A stretch of 64,000 nucleotides of DNA, taken from assembly GCA_029821875.1 (NCBI GenBank), contig JALGXW010000007.1:47640-111639 (forward strand). Direction: 5' to 3'. Within the stretch, counting starts at the first letter, position 1; each line of letters begins with the position of its first letter. Shown piece after piece: positions 17,281 to 24,223 of the stretch. The position numbers were made by a program, and so were the translations under genes. Origin of the DNA: Candidatus Hebobacterum abditum. GTDB taxonomy: Bacteria; Armatimonadota; Hebobacteria; Hebobacterales; Hebobacteraceae. The notes beneath the pieces are model-generated. The model was given only the letters and a program-made list of their open reading frames with translations, was not told the origin of the DNA and searched no databases.

Positions 17281-18381
17281 ATGGCTGACAAAGTGAAGAT
17301 CGGGATGATCGGGTGTGGGCAGATCGCCAACATGCATCTCCACGCCTATCAGAAGCTGCCCGTCGAGATCGTGGCCGCCGCCGACATCGACGAGGGTGCG
17401 CTGGCCACAACCGCGCAGGAGTACGACATCAAGCACACGTTCACCGACTTCCGCAAGCTGTTGGAGATGGACGACATTGTCGCGGTCGACGTATGCCTGC
17501 ATAACAACCTCCACGCGCCGGTGACCATCGCCGCGCTCGAGGCCGGCAAACACGTCTACTGCGAGAAGCCCATCGCCGGCTCCTACGCGGACGGGAAGGA
17601 CATGTTGGCCGCGGCCGACCGAACCGGCAAGATGCTGGCCATCCAGCTCTTCTCGCTGTTCAGGCTCGAGACGAAGGCGACGCGTCGGCTGATCGACGAA
17701 GGCTACCTCGGCAAGCTCTACTACGCGAAGTCGATCGGCTTCCGCCGCCGCGGCCGGCCCTATGTCGATGGCTATGGCACGAGTTCCTTCGTCCAGCAGA
17801 GCATCGCGGCCGGCGGCGCCCTGTTCGACATGGGCGTGTACCATATCGCACAGATCCTCTATCTCCTGGGCGACCCCACCATCGAGACGATCAGCGGGGC
17901 CACCCACCAGGAGATAGCGATGTACGACGACCGCCGCAAGAACTCCAACTACGATGTCGAGGAGCTGGGGATCGGCCTCGTGCGGCTCGAGGGCGGCATC
18001 ACCTTCTTCATCGAAGAGAGCTGGGCGATCAACATGGGCGAGCCCCCTCCCAGCGAGCTGCACGGCTCGAAGGGTGGCGTCCGGCTCGGCCCGTTCTCCT
18101 TCCACAGCACCGTCGCCGACATGGAGATGGACGCGACCGCCGACCTCAAAAGCGCCGACGTTCGCTGGCATCGCTGCCTCCCCGACACCGACGCCTACGA
18201 CAGCGCGCAGGCACATTGGGCGGCCGCGGTCCAGGGCCGCGTGCCGCTCGTGGACTCGGCCGGCATCGCCCTTTCGACCATGAAGATCAGCGAAGGCATC
18301 TACCTCTCCGCCAAGCGCGGCCGCGAGGTCACCGGAGACGAGGTCGAGAAGGAATCGAAGTCGTCCGCCATCGGGGTCTAG
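17281..18381 (+). CDS. Gfo/Idh/MocA-family oxidoreductase
   Basis: A 366-residue NAD(P)-dependent sugar or inositol dehydrogenase. The N-terminal Rossmann domain has GMIGCGQIANMH (GxGxxA) and the family lysine in YCEKPIAGS. The C-terminal domain carries GGALFDMGVYHI with the catalytic Asp and His. The start MADKVKIGM at 17281 follows GAGGTGAGGAG. It is in one unit with the isomerase-like gene upstream and ends before a strong hairpin. The substrate is not predictable from sequence. Confidence 0.94.
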   Translation: MADKVKIGMIGCGQIANMHLHAYQKLPVEIVAAADIDEGALATTAQEYDIKHTFTDFRKLLEMDDIVAVDVCLHNNLHAPVTIAALEAGKHVYCEKPIAGSYADGKDMLAAADRTGKMLAIQLFSLFRLETKATRRLIDEGYLGKLYYAKSIGFRRRGRPYVDGYGTSSFVQQSIAAGGALFDMGVYHIAQILYLLGDPTIETISGATHQEIAMYDDRRKNSNYDVEELGIGLVRLEGGITFFIEESWAINMGEPPPSELHGSKGGVRLGPFSFHSTVADMEMDATADLKSADVRWHRCLPDTDAYDSAQAHWAAAVQGRVPLVDSAGIALSTMKISEGIYLSAKRGREVTGDEVEKESKSSAIGV

Positions 18382-18407
18382 CAGAAGCTGATCGTAGAAG
18401 GCCTTCC

Positions 18408-18442
18408 GCGAGCCGCCGCGCAAATAGACGCCGGCGGCTCGC
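18408..18442 (+). terminator. Hairpin terminator after the oxidoreductase
   Basis: A perfect 11-bp stem (GCGAGCCGCCG with CGGCGGCTCGC) has a 13-nt loop and starts 26 nt after the stop codon. A pyrimidine-rich CTCCC rather than a run of T follows, so it is a likely but imperfect intrinsic terminator. Confidence 0.6.
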
Positions 18443-18572
18443 CTCCCATCCGGCCCGCGCTCTCCGCTCTCTTGCAGTTCCCGCTTTCGCTATGGCATTA
18501 CCTCACTGCGGCTGCGGCCGCCGTGGGGCCGCGGCACCCAAACCTCGCAGCTTCGCCGGGAGGTAGGCCACA

Positions 18573-19148
18573 GTGAAGGTTCAAATCGGAGTGATGGGAT
18601 CGGCCGGAGGACGCATGCGAAAGGACATTCGGCGGCGCGCCTATGAGCTTGGCCGGGCGATCGCCGAGAACGACTGTGTGCTGGTGACGGGCGCCTGTCC
18701 CGGACTTCCCTACGACGCGGTGCGCGGCTGCAAGGAGGCTGGCGGGCTGACGGCCGGCATCTCTCCCGCGCTGGACTTGTATGAGCACATCAACCGGTAC
18801 AACTCTCCCTACGAGGAATTCGATGTCATGGTCTACACCGGCGACGGCCTAATGGGCCGCGAGGTCACCGGCATTCGATCATGTGACATCGTCATCCTCA
18901 TCGGCGGCCGCTCCGGCACACTTGGGGAGTTCGCCATCGCCTACGATGAAGGGAAGGTCATCGGCGTGCTCTCTGACACCGGCGGCGTCGCCGACCACGT
19001 GGACGAATTGGTCGAGATCATCCACAAGAAGACCGGCGCCAAGCTCGTCTTCGACGCCGACCCGCACCGGCTCATGGCCAGCGTAGTGCGCGCCCACGAA
19101 CAGCGCAAGGGCCAGCCGCCGCACCGCCTCACTCGCCCCGAGGTCTAA
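18573..19148 (+). CDS. LOG-family (SLOG/TIGR00725-like) protein
   Basis: 191 residues from GTG behind GGGAGG. The Rossmann-like start MKVQIGVMGSAGG and the loop GGRSGTLGEFAIAYDEGKVIGVL match the PGGxGTxxE nucleotide-binding motif of LOG/lysine-decarboxylase-like proteins, here with GRS in place of GGx. Relatives hydrolyse nucleotide monophosphates or bind NAD-like ligands, though the TIGR00725 branch is uncharacterised. It stands after the terminator at 18408-18442, so it likely has its own promoter. Confidence 0.85.
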   Translation: MKVQIGVMGSAGGRMRKDIRRRAYELGRAIAENDCVLVTGACPGLPYDAVRGCKEAGGLTAGISPALDLYEHINRYNSPYEEFDVMVYTGDGLMGREVTGIRSCDIVILIGGRSGTLGEFAIAYDEGKVIGVLSDTGGVADHVDELVEIIHKKTGAKLVFDADPHRLMASVVRAHEQRKGQPPHRLTRPEV

Positions 19149-19185
19149 CCCAAGGCCGTGCCGTCGAGCTGCTCCCGGCGATGTC

Positions 19186-19602
19186 ATGCAGAAGGAGGCT
19201 GACGCGGCAGATGATGACCTGACCCAGACGGTCGCCTACTGCGGCCTGGTCTGCGGCGTATGCGTCCACGCCACGCCGGAGAGGGAGGCGTGCGCGGGAT
19301 GTAGGAACGGCGGGGGAGCGAAGGACTGCCACCAGCGCGTCTGCTGCGTAGACAAGGGCCTCGACGGTTGCTGGCAGTGCGAGGCCTTCCCGTGCGGCCA
19401 GGGCTTCTTCGGCGACGACGCATGGAAGGGCCTCTGTATCGGCTCTGTGCAATGCATCAAGGAGCTAGGGCTGGCGGGCTATGTTGACCGTGTCGGGGCC
19501 AGGATGGGTAGCTCCGTCGAGCTCGGCGACTACCGCCACAAGACCCCGGAAGAGGTCCAGCGGCTGCTCTGCGGCGGACCCGATGACGCCGAGCCGCGCT
19601 GA
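19186..19602 (+). CDS. DUF3795 cysteine-rich protein
   Basis: 138 residues with at least 12 cysteines in the first two thirds (YCGLVCGVCVHATP, CAGC, CHQRVCC, CWQCEAFPC). This is the DUF3795 layout, with clustered metal-binding CxxC motifs. The function is unknown, and zinc or Fe-S binding is likely. The start at 19186 has only a weak ribosome site, so the N-terminus is uncertain. It follows the LOG-family gene by 37 nt. Confidence 0.8.
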   Translation: MQKEADAADDDLTQTVAYCGLVCGVCVHATPEREACAGCRNGGGAKDCHQRVCCVDKGLDGCWQCEAFPCGQGFFGDDAWKGLCIGSVQCIKELGLAGYVDRVGARMGSSVELGDYRHKTPEEVQRLLCGGPDDAEPR

Positions 19603-19642
19603 AGGCCTGAGATCCATCGCCGCGCAAGGCTCCTGTGGCATG

Positions 19643-19730
19643 CGGAGGGGGTGGGATTCGAACCCACGAGGGGCTTTCGGCCCCCAACGGTTTTCAAGAC
19701 CGTCTCCTTAAACCGCTCGGACACCCCTCC
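19643..19730 (-). tRNA. tRNA-Ser(UGA)
   Basis: Read on the minus strand, the acceptor GGAGGGG pairs with CCCCTCC. The T-arm has GGTTCGAATCC, and a long class-II variable arm (GGGGGCC..AAAGCCCC) is present as required for serine. The anticodon loop CTTGAAA between ACGGT and ACCGT gives anticodon TGA. The discriminator is G and the 3' CCA is not encoded (GCAT follows). Confidence 0.97.
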
Positions 19731-19826
19731 GATGTGGGGAAGGGACGGCAAGTGTCCCACCTCAGAAGATAGCAACGGGGAACGGCAGCGTCAAGCGCAG
19801 CGGCGGCCCATGTGGGCCGCGGCGGG

Positions 19827-20441
19827 TCATGAGTAGCGGCGGATGCTCATCAGCACCTTGCCGATGATCTTCACATCATCGGCAACGATGGGCTGCATAT
19901 CCTTGTTGGCCGGCACCAGGTAAACGCGGTTGCGGCGCCGACGCAGGTACTTCACGGTCGCATCATCCTCCAGCAGGGCCACGACGATCTCGCCATCCTC
20001 GGCATAGGGCTGCTGGCGCACCACCACGTAGTCGCCGTTGAAGATGCCGGCCTCGACCATCGAGTCGCCCTTGACCTCGAGCATGAAGCACTGGTCGTCC
20101 TTCACGATATCGCGGGGAAGCGGGAAGACCTCTTCGATGTTCTCGGTCGCGAGGATCGGCTGGCCCGCCGCGACCCGACCCATAACCGGCACCGGCACCA
20201 TGGGCACCGGTATCATGGTGGGGTCGGGCGCCTTGAGGATCTCCATGGAGCGGGCCTTGGTGCGATCGCGCTTGATGTAGCCCTTCTTCTCGAGCGCCTC
20301 CAGATGGCGCTGGACCGTGCAACTCGACCTCAACCCGAGCCGCTCGCCGATCTCGCGCACCGTCGGCGGATATCCTTTCTCACTGTAGATATCGTGAATC
20401 CCCTCCAGCACTTCCCTCTGCCTGTCGGTAAGACGCCGCAT
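19827..20441 (-). CDS. lexA: LexA repressor
   Basis: Master repressor of the SOS response, self-cleaved when RecA filaments form. 204 residues from the ATG at 20441. The winged helix-turn-helix spans 1-70 (YPPTVREIGERLGLRSSCTVQRHLEALEKKG). The cleavage bond is A92-G93 (GRVAAGQPI), with catalytic S127 in GDSMVEAG and K164 in ATVKYL. The promoter at 20482-20510 carries a CAAAC-N4-GTTTG dyad over the -35, which suits autoregulation. A second, larger palindrome covers the -10/+1 area. The LysM gene about 1.8 kb away has the same dyad. Confidence 0.97.
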   Translation of the reverse strand: MRRLTDRQREVLEGIHDIYSEKGYPPTVREIGERLGLRSSCTVQRHLEALEKKGYIKRDRTKARSMEILKAPDPTMIPVPMVPVPVMGRVAAGQPILATENIEEVFPLPRDIVKDDQCFMLEVKGDSMVEAGIFNGDYVVVRQQPYAEDGEIVVALLEDDATVKYLRRRRNRVYLVPANKDMQPIVADDVKIIGKVLMSIRRYS

Positions 20442-20460
20442 CCCCGCCCTCCTCGTGAGG

Positions 20461-20492
20461 TGTGGTATCCCCTCGCGGGAGAGGATACCACA
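20461..20492. repeat. 32-bp palindrome over the lexA transcription start
   Basis: TGTGGTATCC and GGATACCACA are perfect 10-bp inverted arms; inner CTC/GAG adds three pairs around GCGG. It covers the -10 and the predicted start of lexA. It could be a DNA operator or a hairpin in the 5' end of the mRNA. One arm contains the extended -10 itself. Confidence 0.7.
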
Positions 20493-20510
20493 TTCCGAAC
20501 GACTTTGCAA
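20482..20510 (-). promoter_or_regulatory. lexA promoter
   Basis: On the minus strand TTGCAA (20505-20510), 17 bp, TATCCT (20482-20487), preceded by TGG as an extended -10. The -35 overlaps the CAAAC-N4-GTTTG dyad. Confidence 0.6.
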
Positions 20511-20521
20511 ACAGCCGTTTG
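20508..20521. promoter_or_regulatory. Putative LexA (SOS) box at lexA
   Basis: CAAACAGCCGTTTG is a perfect dyad CAAAC-N4-GTTTG overlapping the lexA -35. The known Gram-positive type box is CGAAC-N4-GTTCG, and this differs by one symmetric base change. The same dyad recurs at 22190-22203. Confidence 0.65.
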
Positions 20522-20569
20522 GGTTGGGCTGGCGCCAACCTCCGACAGGCCGGCCGGGCAGTGCCCCAG

Positions 20570-21370
20570 CTACTCGCACTCCTCCTCACACGTCTCCCCG
20601 GGGTCCTCCTCCCCAGGAGCGCTGAACTGCCCCATGTTCGTCTTGCAGCGCGCCTTCAGCAGGGAAAGAACCGGCTCCGCCGCCTCCGTCACACCAATAT
20701 TGTGGTAGGTGGCAATCTTGGCCTGCACCAAGCTCTCCGACACGTCTTCTGGCACCTCGGTCGCGCCTATGTTCACATAGGTGGTGCCATCGGCCAGCCG
20801 TTCCACGTACTCCTTGGTCCATTCGTTCGCGCCCATCGAGCGCACCACCTCGCCCACGTCATCCGGCAGCGTGATGCTGATGCCGGTGCTCTCCATCTTG
20901 CCGAGCAGTGCCCCCTGCACTCCCTCGCAGGCGATCAGGATGCCAACGACGTGGAGCCGCTCGAACTTCTCCGCGATCAGCTCGGGGGGGACATCCGGCT
21001 TGAAGAACACGTTCCCCACGAGCATCATCTTCTGTCCCGCCGCCATCGCCTCGACCGCGGCCTTGGAGAACTCCATGTCGGGTTGAATGATGACGCGGAG
21101 ATCCGAGTCGGCCACCACAGTACTACCGTTGATCGACGTCTCCACCTCGGCCAGCCCGTTTCTGTTAGCCTCGTCCAACAGCACGATGCCGTTGATCGTG
21201 AGCGACTCCATCGCCGCCACCTGCTCCGCCGGCACGCCGCGCAGATCCAGGATCCCGTTGAGGCGGACTGTCTTTCCCGGTATCCCGCTCACGACGCCGT
21301 TCTGCCACGGTCCCTCGTCGTCCATCTCCTCCGCAGTCGATTCCTCTGCCATCTCACACTGCTCGCTCAT
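20570..21370 (-). CDS. Repeat protein of unknown function in the sigma-factor operon
   Basis: 266 residues from ATG 21370, chosen because AGGAGG lies seven bases upstream (the ATG at 21376 is too close to it). I do not recognise a named family. The chain repeats units of about 22-35 residues, each with a beta strand plus an NG-type turn and a helix: VRLNGILDLRGVPAEQVAAM, SLTINGIVLLDE, MMLVGNVFFKPDVPPELIAEKF, LHVVGILIACEGVQGALL. This suggests a solenoid. The C-terminus is acidic with two cysteines (GETCEEECE). There is no signal peptide. It follows the ECF sigma gene and a small membrane protein, so it may be their target or partner; that is inference. Confidence 0.7.
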   Translation of the reverse strand: MSEQCEMAEESTAEEMDDEGPWQNGVVSGIPGKTVRLNGILDLRGVPAEQVAAMESLTINGIVLLDEANRNGLAEVETSINGSTVVADSDLRVIIQPDMEFSKAAVEAMAAGQKMMLVGNVFFKPDVPPELIAEKFERLHVVGILIACEGVQGALLGKMESTGISITLPDDVGEVVRSMGANEWTKEYVERLADGTTYVNIGATEVPEDVSESLVQAKIATYHNIGVTEAAEPVLSLLKARCKTNMGQFSAPGEEDPGETCEEECE

Positions 21371-21382
21371 TTCCATTCCTCC

Positions 21383-21607
21383 TCATTGTCTGGGGCCGAA
21401 AGACGCCGGCCAGGCACATGACCGTATGGCCGGGCGCAGGCCAGCGCTCAGCAACATCATGCTCGCCGCGAAGGCGGCCCACGCGGCCGACTCCGCATCG
21501 CGGCGGGCACAGAACTGCGACCAGAGATCGCCCTCCCGCTCGGCGCTCATCTCGAGCGCGCCCTGGCACGCTCGCATCAGCGATCTGTCGATGACCTGCT
21601 CGTTCAC
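21383..21607 (-). CDS. Small membrane protein, candidate anti-sigma factor
   Basis: 74 residues. The GTG start at 21607 overlaps the sigma stop codon as GTGA, and GGAGGTGA inside the sigma gene's 3' end is its ribosome site, so translation is coupled. A charged N-terminal half (MNEQVIDRSLMRACQGALEMSAEREGD) is followed by one hydrophobic stretch (AAWAAFAASMMLLSAGLRPAI). A short cytoplasmic domain plus one membrane helix, placed directly after an ECF sigma factor, is the usual anti-sigma plan. No zinc HxxxCxxC anti-sigma motif is present, so the role is inferred from position. Confidence 0.6.
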   Translation of the reverse strand: MNEQVIDRSLMRACQGALEMSAEREGDLWSQFCARRDAESAAWAAFAASMMLLSAGLRPAIRSCAWPASFGPRQ

Positions 21608-22098
21608 TGCTCACCTCCGCCGGGCGCCCACTGCCGCAGCCGGCCTGCAAGCAGACTGCGGCACCGGGCCAGCCTCCGCCGCACCGTGCCCTCCGGCATA
21701 TCCAACGCCTCCCCGATCTCCCGGCTGTTCATCTCCTCCAGGTAGCGCATGATCACCATCTCTCGATCGCCATCTTCGAGTGAGGCCAGGGCCTGAGCCA
21801 GATCCATCCGCAAGTCTGAGGCCGCCTGGTCGGGCGGACGAGCGACCGACTCGTCGCGCTCTCGCGCCCGCACGCTCTCGCGCCGCCACTCGTCGACCAG
21901 CAGGTTGCGAGCGGTGCGGGCGAGCCAGGCCCGTTGGGCGCCTGACTGGAAGCCGCTCAGCTCGTGGAAACGGCGCCAGGCCCGCAGGAACGTCTCCTGG
22001 GTCAGGTCCTCGGCTACAGCCACATTCGTCGTCCGCGCCAGCATGAGCGCGTACACCATCCGCACATTGCTCCTGTAGAAGGCCTCGAACTCGCCCAT
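21604..22098 (-). CDS. ECF-type RNA polymerase sigma factor
   Basis: 164 residues. Region 2 spans about 1-75 (FYRSNVRMVYALMLARTTNVAVAEDLTQETFLRAWRRF). Region 4 follows at about 100-155, with the helix-turn-helix MNSREIGEALDMPEGTVRRRLARCRSLL. It redirects RNA polymerase to stress or envelope promoters, typically held by an anti-sigma factor. It is the first gene of a three-gene unit with the coupled small membrane protein and the repeat protein. It is divergent from the LysM gene, and no self-type ECF promoter was identified by eye. Confidence 0.93.
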   Translation of the reverse strand: MGEFEAFYRSNVRMVYALMLARTTNVAVAEDLTQETFLRAWRRFHELSGFQSGAQRAWLARTARNLLVDEWRRESVRARERDESVARPPDQAASDLRMDLAQALASLEDGDREMVIMRYLEEMNSREIGEALDMPEGTVRRRLARCRSLLAGRLRQWAPGGGEQ

Positions 22099-22154
22099 CG
22101 CCCTTCACCTATGGATACGTAGGAGCCACTCCCAGTGTTCGCGCGATTCTCCTC

Positions 22155-22182
22155 TTGACACCAAACAGATGTGTGGTATACT
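22155..22182 (+). promoter_or_regulatory. Promoter of the LysM gene
   Basis: TTGACA (22155-22160), 16 bp, TATACT (22177-22182), with TGG directly before the -10 as an extended element. The predicted start is near 22190, inside the second operator-like dyad. Confidence 0.8.
22162..22175. promoter_or_regulatory. Putative LexA box 1 at the LysM promoter
   Basis: CAAACAGATGTGTG matches CAAAC-N4-GTTTG with one mismatch and sits between the -35 and -10. Its centre is 28 bp from that of box 2. Confidence 0.5.
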
Positions 22183-22189
22183 CGGATGT

Positions 22190-22203
22190 CAAACTTCTGT
22201 TTG
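22190..22203. promoter_or_regulatory. Putative LexA box 2 at the LysM promoter
   Basis: CAAACTTCTGTTTG is a perfect CAAAC-N4-GTTTG dyad at the predicted +1, the same half-sites as the box at lexA. Confidence 0.65.
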
Positions 22204-22218
22204 CAGGGGAGGCCGTGG

Positions 22219-22518
22219 ATGGACAGGCGCCGGCGCTGGGCTCGATGGATGGTCGTGTCCCTCGTGGTGGGCGTGTTCGCAGCCTTGCCAGCGCTCGCGG
22301 GCAGCAGGGAGCGGAACCTCGAGGGGGCGCGGCCTCCCCTGCTCGTCGAGGTGGAATACGGCGACAGCCTTTGGACCATCGCCAAGGAGCACGGCGACCC
22401 GAACCGCGATGTCCGGGAGATCGTCTACTTCATCCGCAAGACCAGCAATGTAGCCGCGGCCGACCTCCAGCCCGGCGACGTGCTGGCCATCCCGGTGGAT
22501 TGCCTGCCCAAGTCGTGA
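22219..22518 (+). CDS. YneA-like LysM protein, candidate SOS division inhibitor
   Basis: 99 residues from ATG behind GGGGAGG. An N-terminal membrane anchor or signal (MVVSLVVGVFAALPALA) is followed by one LysM domain (VEVEYGDSLWTIAKEHGDPNRDVREIVYFIRKTSN, LQPGDVLAIPV). This size and layout are those of Bacillus YneA, a LexA-repressed inhibitor of division encoded next to lexA. Here it lies two genes from lexA on the opposite strand, with two CAAAC-N4-GTTTG dyads in its promoter. The function is inferred from architecture, context and operator; sequence similarity alone would not prove it. Confidence 0.8.
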   Translation: MDRRRRWARWMVVSLVVGVFAALPALAGSRERNLEGARPPLLVEVEYGDSLWTIAKEHGDPNRDVREIVYFIRKTSNVAAADLQPGDVLAIPVDCLPKS

Positions 22519-22565
22519 GCGCCTAGTGGGCCTTCGCTGGTCGTGAGCCCTCCCGGCGTCCGGCT

Positions 22566-22704
22566 TCACTGCTCACCGGCCGCACTCGCCGGCCCGAACA
22601 CGTGCACTTCGTGGATGGTCCACCACTCGGGGTAATGCTCGGCCGTGAGTTCGAGGCGGATGGACGCGCCTTTCTTGCTCATCTAGTGGGAGACGCTCAC
22701 CCGA
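22566..22704 (-). pseudogene. Decayed fragment of an F5/8C-like (discoidin) domain
   Basis: On the minus strand one frame reads GRVSVSH, a stop, then MSKKGASIRLELTAEHYPEWW. After one extra G the next frame continues TIHEVHVFGPASAAGEQ then stop. The joined text resembles the end of a discoidin domain (…RLELT…WWxIHEVxVFG). A stop codon and a one-base shift suggest a broken gene remnant. The rest of the gene is not visible upstream. The match is by memory of the family consensus, so confidence is limited. The wider stretch 22519-22819 otherwise holds only the promoter region of the YjbH-like gene. Confidence 0.35.
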
Positions 22705-22751
22705 CCCTCCGAGCCGCGCTCACGCCATAGGCAAACCCCCACCCGCTGTGG

Positions 22752-22757
22752 TATCCT
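22752..22757 (+). promoter_or_regulatory. Possible extended -10 of the YjbH-like gene
   Basis: TGTGGTATCCTC contains a TGn extended -10 followed by TATCCT, the same text as the lexA -10. No convincing -35 is visible. A start near 22764 would give a leader of about 56 nt. Confidence 0.35.
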
Positions 22758-22819
22758 CTTCTGACCGTCGCCAAGGAGGTTGCGCGGGCGAGGGCCATTG
22801 CAGCAAAGGAGGCGGAACC

Positions 22820-23473
22820 GTGAGGCACCTTTTCATCGCAGTTGTGGTCATTCTTCTCATCACGCTCGCAGGCGCCGCGTGGGCACAGCCTTCCCTGATC
22901 GGGCCGAGCGGGCTGATGCGCACTCCAACGGCGGGGACCCTCGACGCGCTCCAGTTCAACGTCGGCATCTCCAACGTGTGGGCCGACGGGGGGCCGGACG
23001 AGAGCTACATCTACGCGAACGTGGGACTGACCTCCAGGCTGGAGCTTGGCGCCACCCGGGTAGAGCTGGAGAACCTGGAGGCGGAGACGCTGCTGAACGT
23101 CAAGTTGCGATTCCTCGGGCCCATCCCCGGCAAGATCACACTGGCGGCGGGGGCCATCGATATCACGGACCAGGTTGACGCGTCGGGCTATCTCGTCGTG
23201 ACCCACGAACTCGGAGCGGGAGCCATCTCCTCCGGGGAGCCGTTTTCCCACCCCCAGGTCCACATAGGGATGGGAAGCGGCCTGCTCGACGGGCTGTTCG
23301 GGGGCCTGTCCGTTACCTACCGCGGCAAGACCGACCTGCTGCTCGAGTACGACGGCCAGGAAGTCAACATGGGCCTTCGGCACATGATCTTCCCCAGGTT
23401 CCACCTGGCCGTGGCCTCGCTGGACACGTTCGACGACCTCGCGCTCGGGGTCTACCTCGCCAGCCCCTGGTAG
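22820..23473 (+). CDS. Exported YjbH-like outer-membrane protein
   Basis: 217 residues from GTG behind AAAGGAGGCGG. A signal peptide (FIAVVVILLITLAGAAWAQ) precedes IGPSGLMRTPTAGTLDALQFNVG, the sequence that begins YjbH-type barrels in exopolysaccharide loci. Alternating hydrophobic strands follow (YIYANVGLTSRLELGATRVEL, LLLEYDGQEVNMGLRHMIF). It is shorter than E. coli YjbH, so a minimal barrel is likely. It supports a diderm cell plan. No polysaccharide genes adjoin it. Confidence 0.72.
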   Translation: MRHLFIAVVVILLITLAGAAWAQPSLIGPSGLMRTPTAGTLDALQFNVGISNVWADGGPDESYIYANVGLTSRLELGATRVELENLEAETLLNVKLRFLGPIPGKITLAAGAIDITDQVDASGYLVVTHELGAGAISSGEPFSHPQVHIGMGSGLLDGLFGGLSVTYRGKTDLLLEYDGQEVNMGLRHMIFPRFHLAVASLDTFDDLALGVYLASPW

Positions 23474-23489
23474 CCACAGTTGACAGGCA

Positions 23490-23516
23490 CGGCCCGCGGC
23501 CCCGCGGCGCGGGCCG
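23490..23516 (+). terminator. Hairpin between the YjbH-like gene and deoC
   Basis: A 9-bp stem (CGGCCCGCG with CGCGGGCCG) with a 9-nt loop begins 17 nt after the stop and is followed by CTCTCT. It is a probable GC-rich terminator, although deoC starts only 17 nt later. Confidence 0.5.
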
Positions 23517-23533
23517 CTCTCTAGGAGGCCGAC

Positions 23534-24214
23534 ATGCGGAAGTTCTCCTGCGACGAAGTCGCACAGGTCATCGATCATTCACTCCTCCGCCCTGAGCTGA
23601 CCGAGGCTGAGCTGGAGGCCGGATGCCGCGCGGCCGCAGAGCGGCGCGTCGCCGCGGTCTGCATCAAGCCCTACTTCGTCTCCCGCGCTCGCGAGCTGCT
23701 GGAGGGCTCGGCCGTGAAGACCGGGACGACGGCCGGGTTCCCCCACGGCGGCCACGCCATATCCGTGAAGGTGGCCGAAGCGAGGGCCGCCCTCGGCCAG
23801 GGCGCTCAAGAGATCGACATGGTCATCAACATCGGCAAGGCCAAGGGCGGGGACTGGGACTATCTCGAGGACGAGATCGGCGCCCTCACCGAGGCCGTTC
23901 ACGAGGAGGGCGGCCTCATCAAGGTCATCTTCGAGAACTGCTACCTGACCGATGACGAGAAGCGCCAGCTCTGTCGTATCTGCAAGCGCCTCCAGGCCGA
24001 CTTCATCAAGACCTCCACCGGCTTCGGCACCGGCGGGGCCACCGATGAGGACCTCCGCCTGATGCTGGGCGAGGCCGGCGACGCAATGGCGGTGAAGGCC
24101 GCCGGCGGACTCCGCACTTACGCGGACGTCGCCCGCGTCATGGAGATGGGGGTCAAGCGCGTCGGCGCGAGCCAGACCGAAAGCATCCTCGCCGAGTGCC
24201 GCGAGCAGGGGTGA
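23534..24214 (+). CDS. deoC: Deoxyribose-phosphate aldolase
   Basis: Class I aldolase that splits 2-deoxyribose 5-phosphate into glyceraldehyde 3-phosphate and acetaldehyde in nucleoside salvage. 226 residues, normal length. Catalytic residues are D95 (EIDMVINIG), the Schiff-base K159 (FIKTSTGF) and K188 (AVKAAGG). A TAGGAGG ribosome site precedes the ATG. It converges with an exported protein gene 9 nt beyond its stop. Confidence 0.97.
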   Translation: MRKFSCDEVAQVIDHSLLRPELTEAELEAGCRAAAERRVAAVCIKPYFVSRARELLEGSAVKTGTTAGFPHGGHAISVKVAEARAALGQGAQEIDMVINIGKAKGGDWDYLEDEIGALTEAVHEEGGLIKVIFENCYLTDDEKRQLCRICKRLQADFIKTSTGFGTGGATDEDLRLMLGEAGDAMAVKAAGGLRTYADVARVMEMGVKRVGASQTESILAECREQG

Positions 24215-24223
24215 GCCGGCCGC

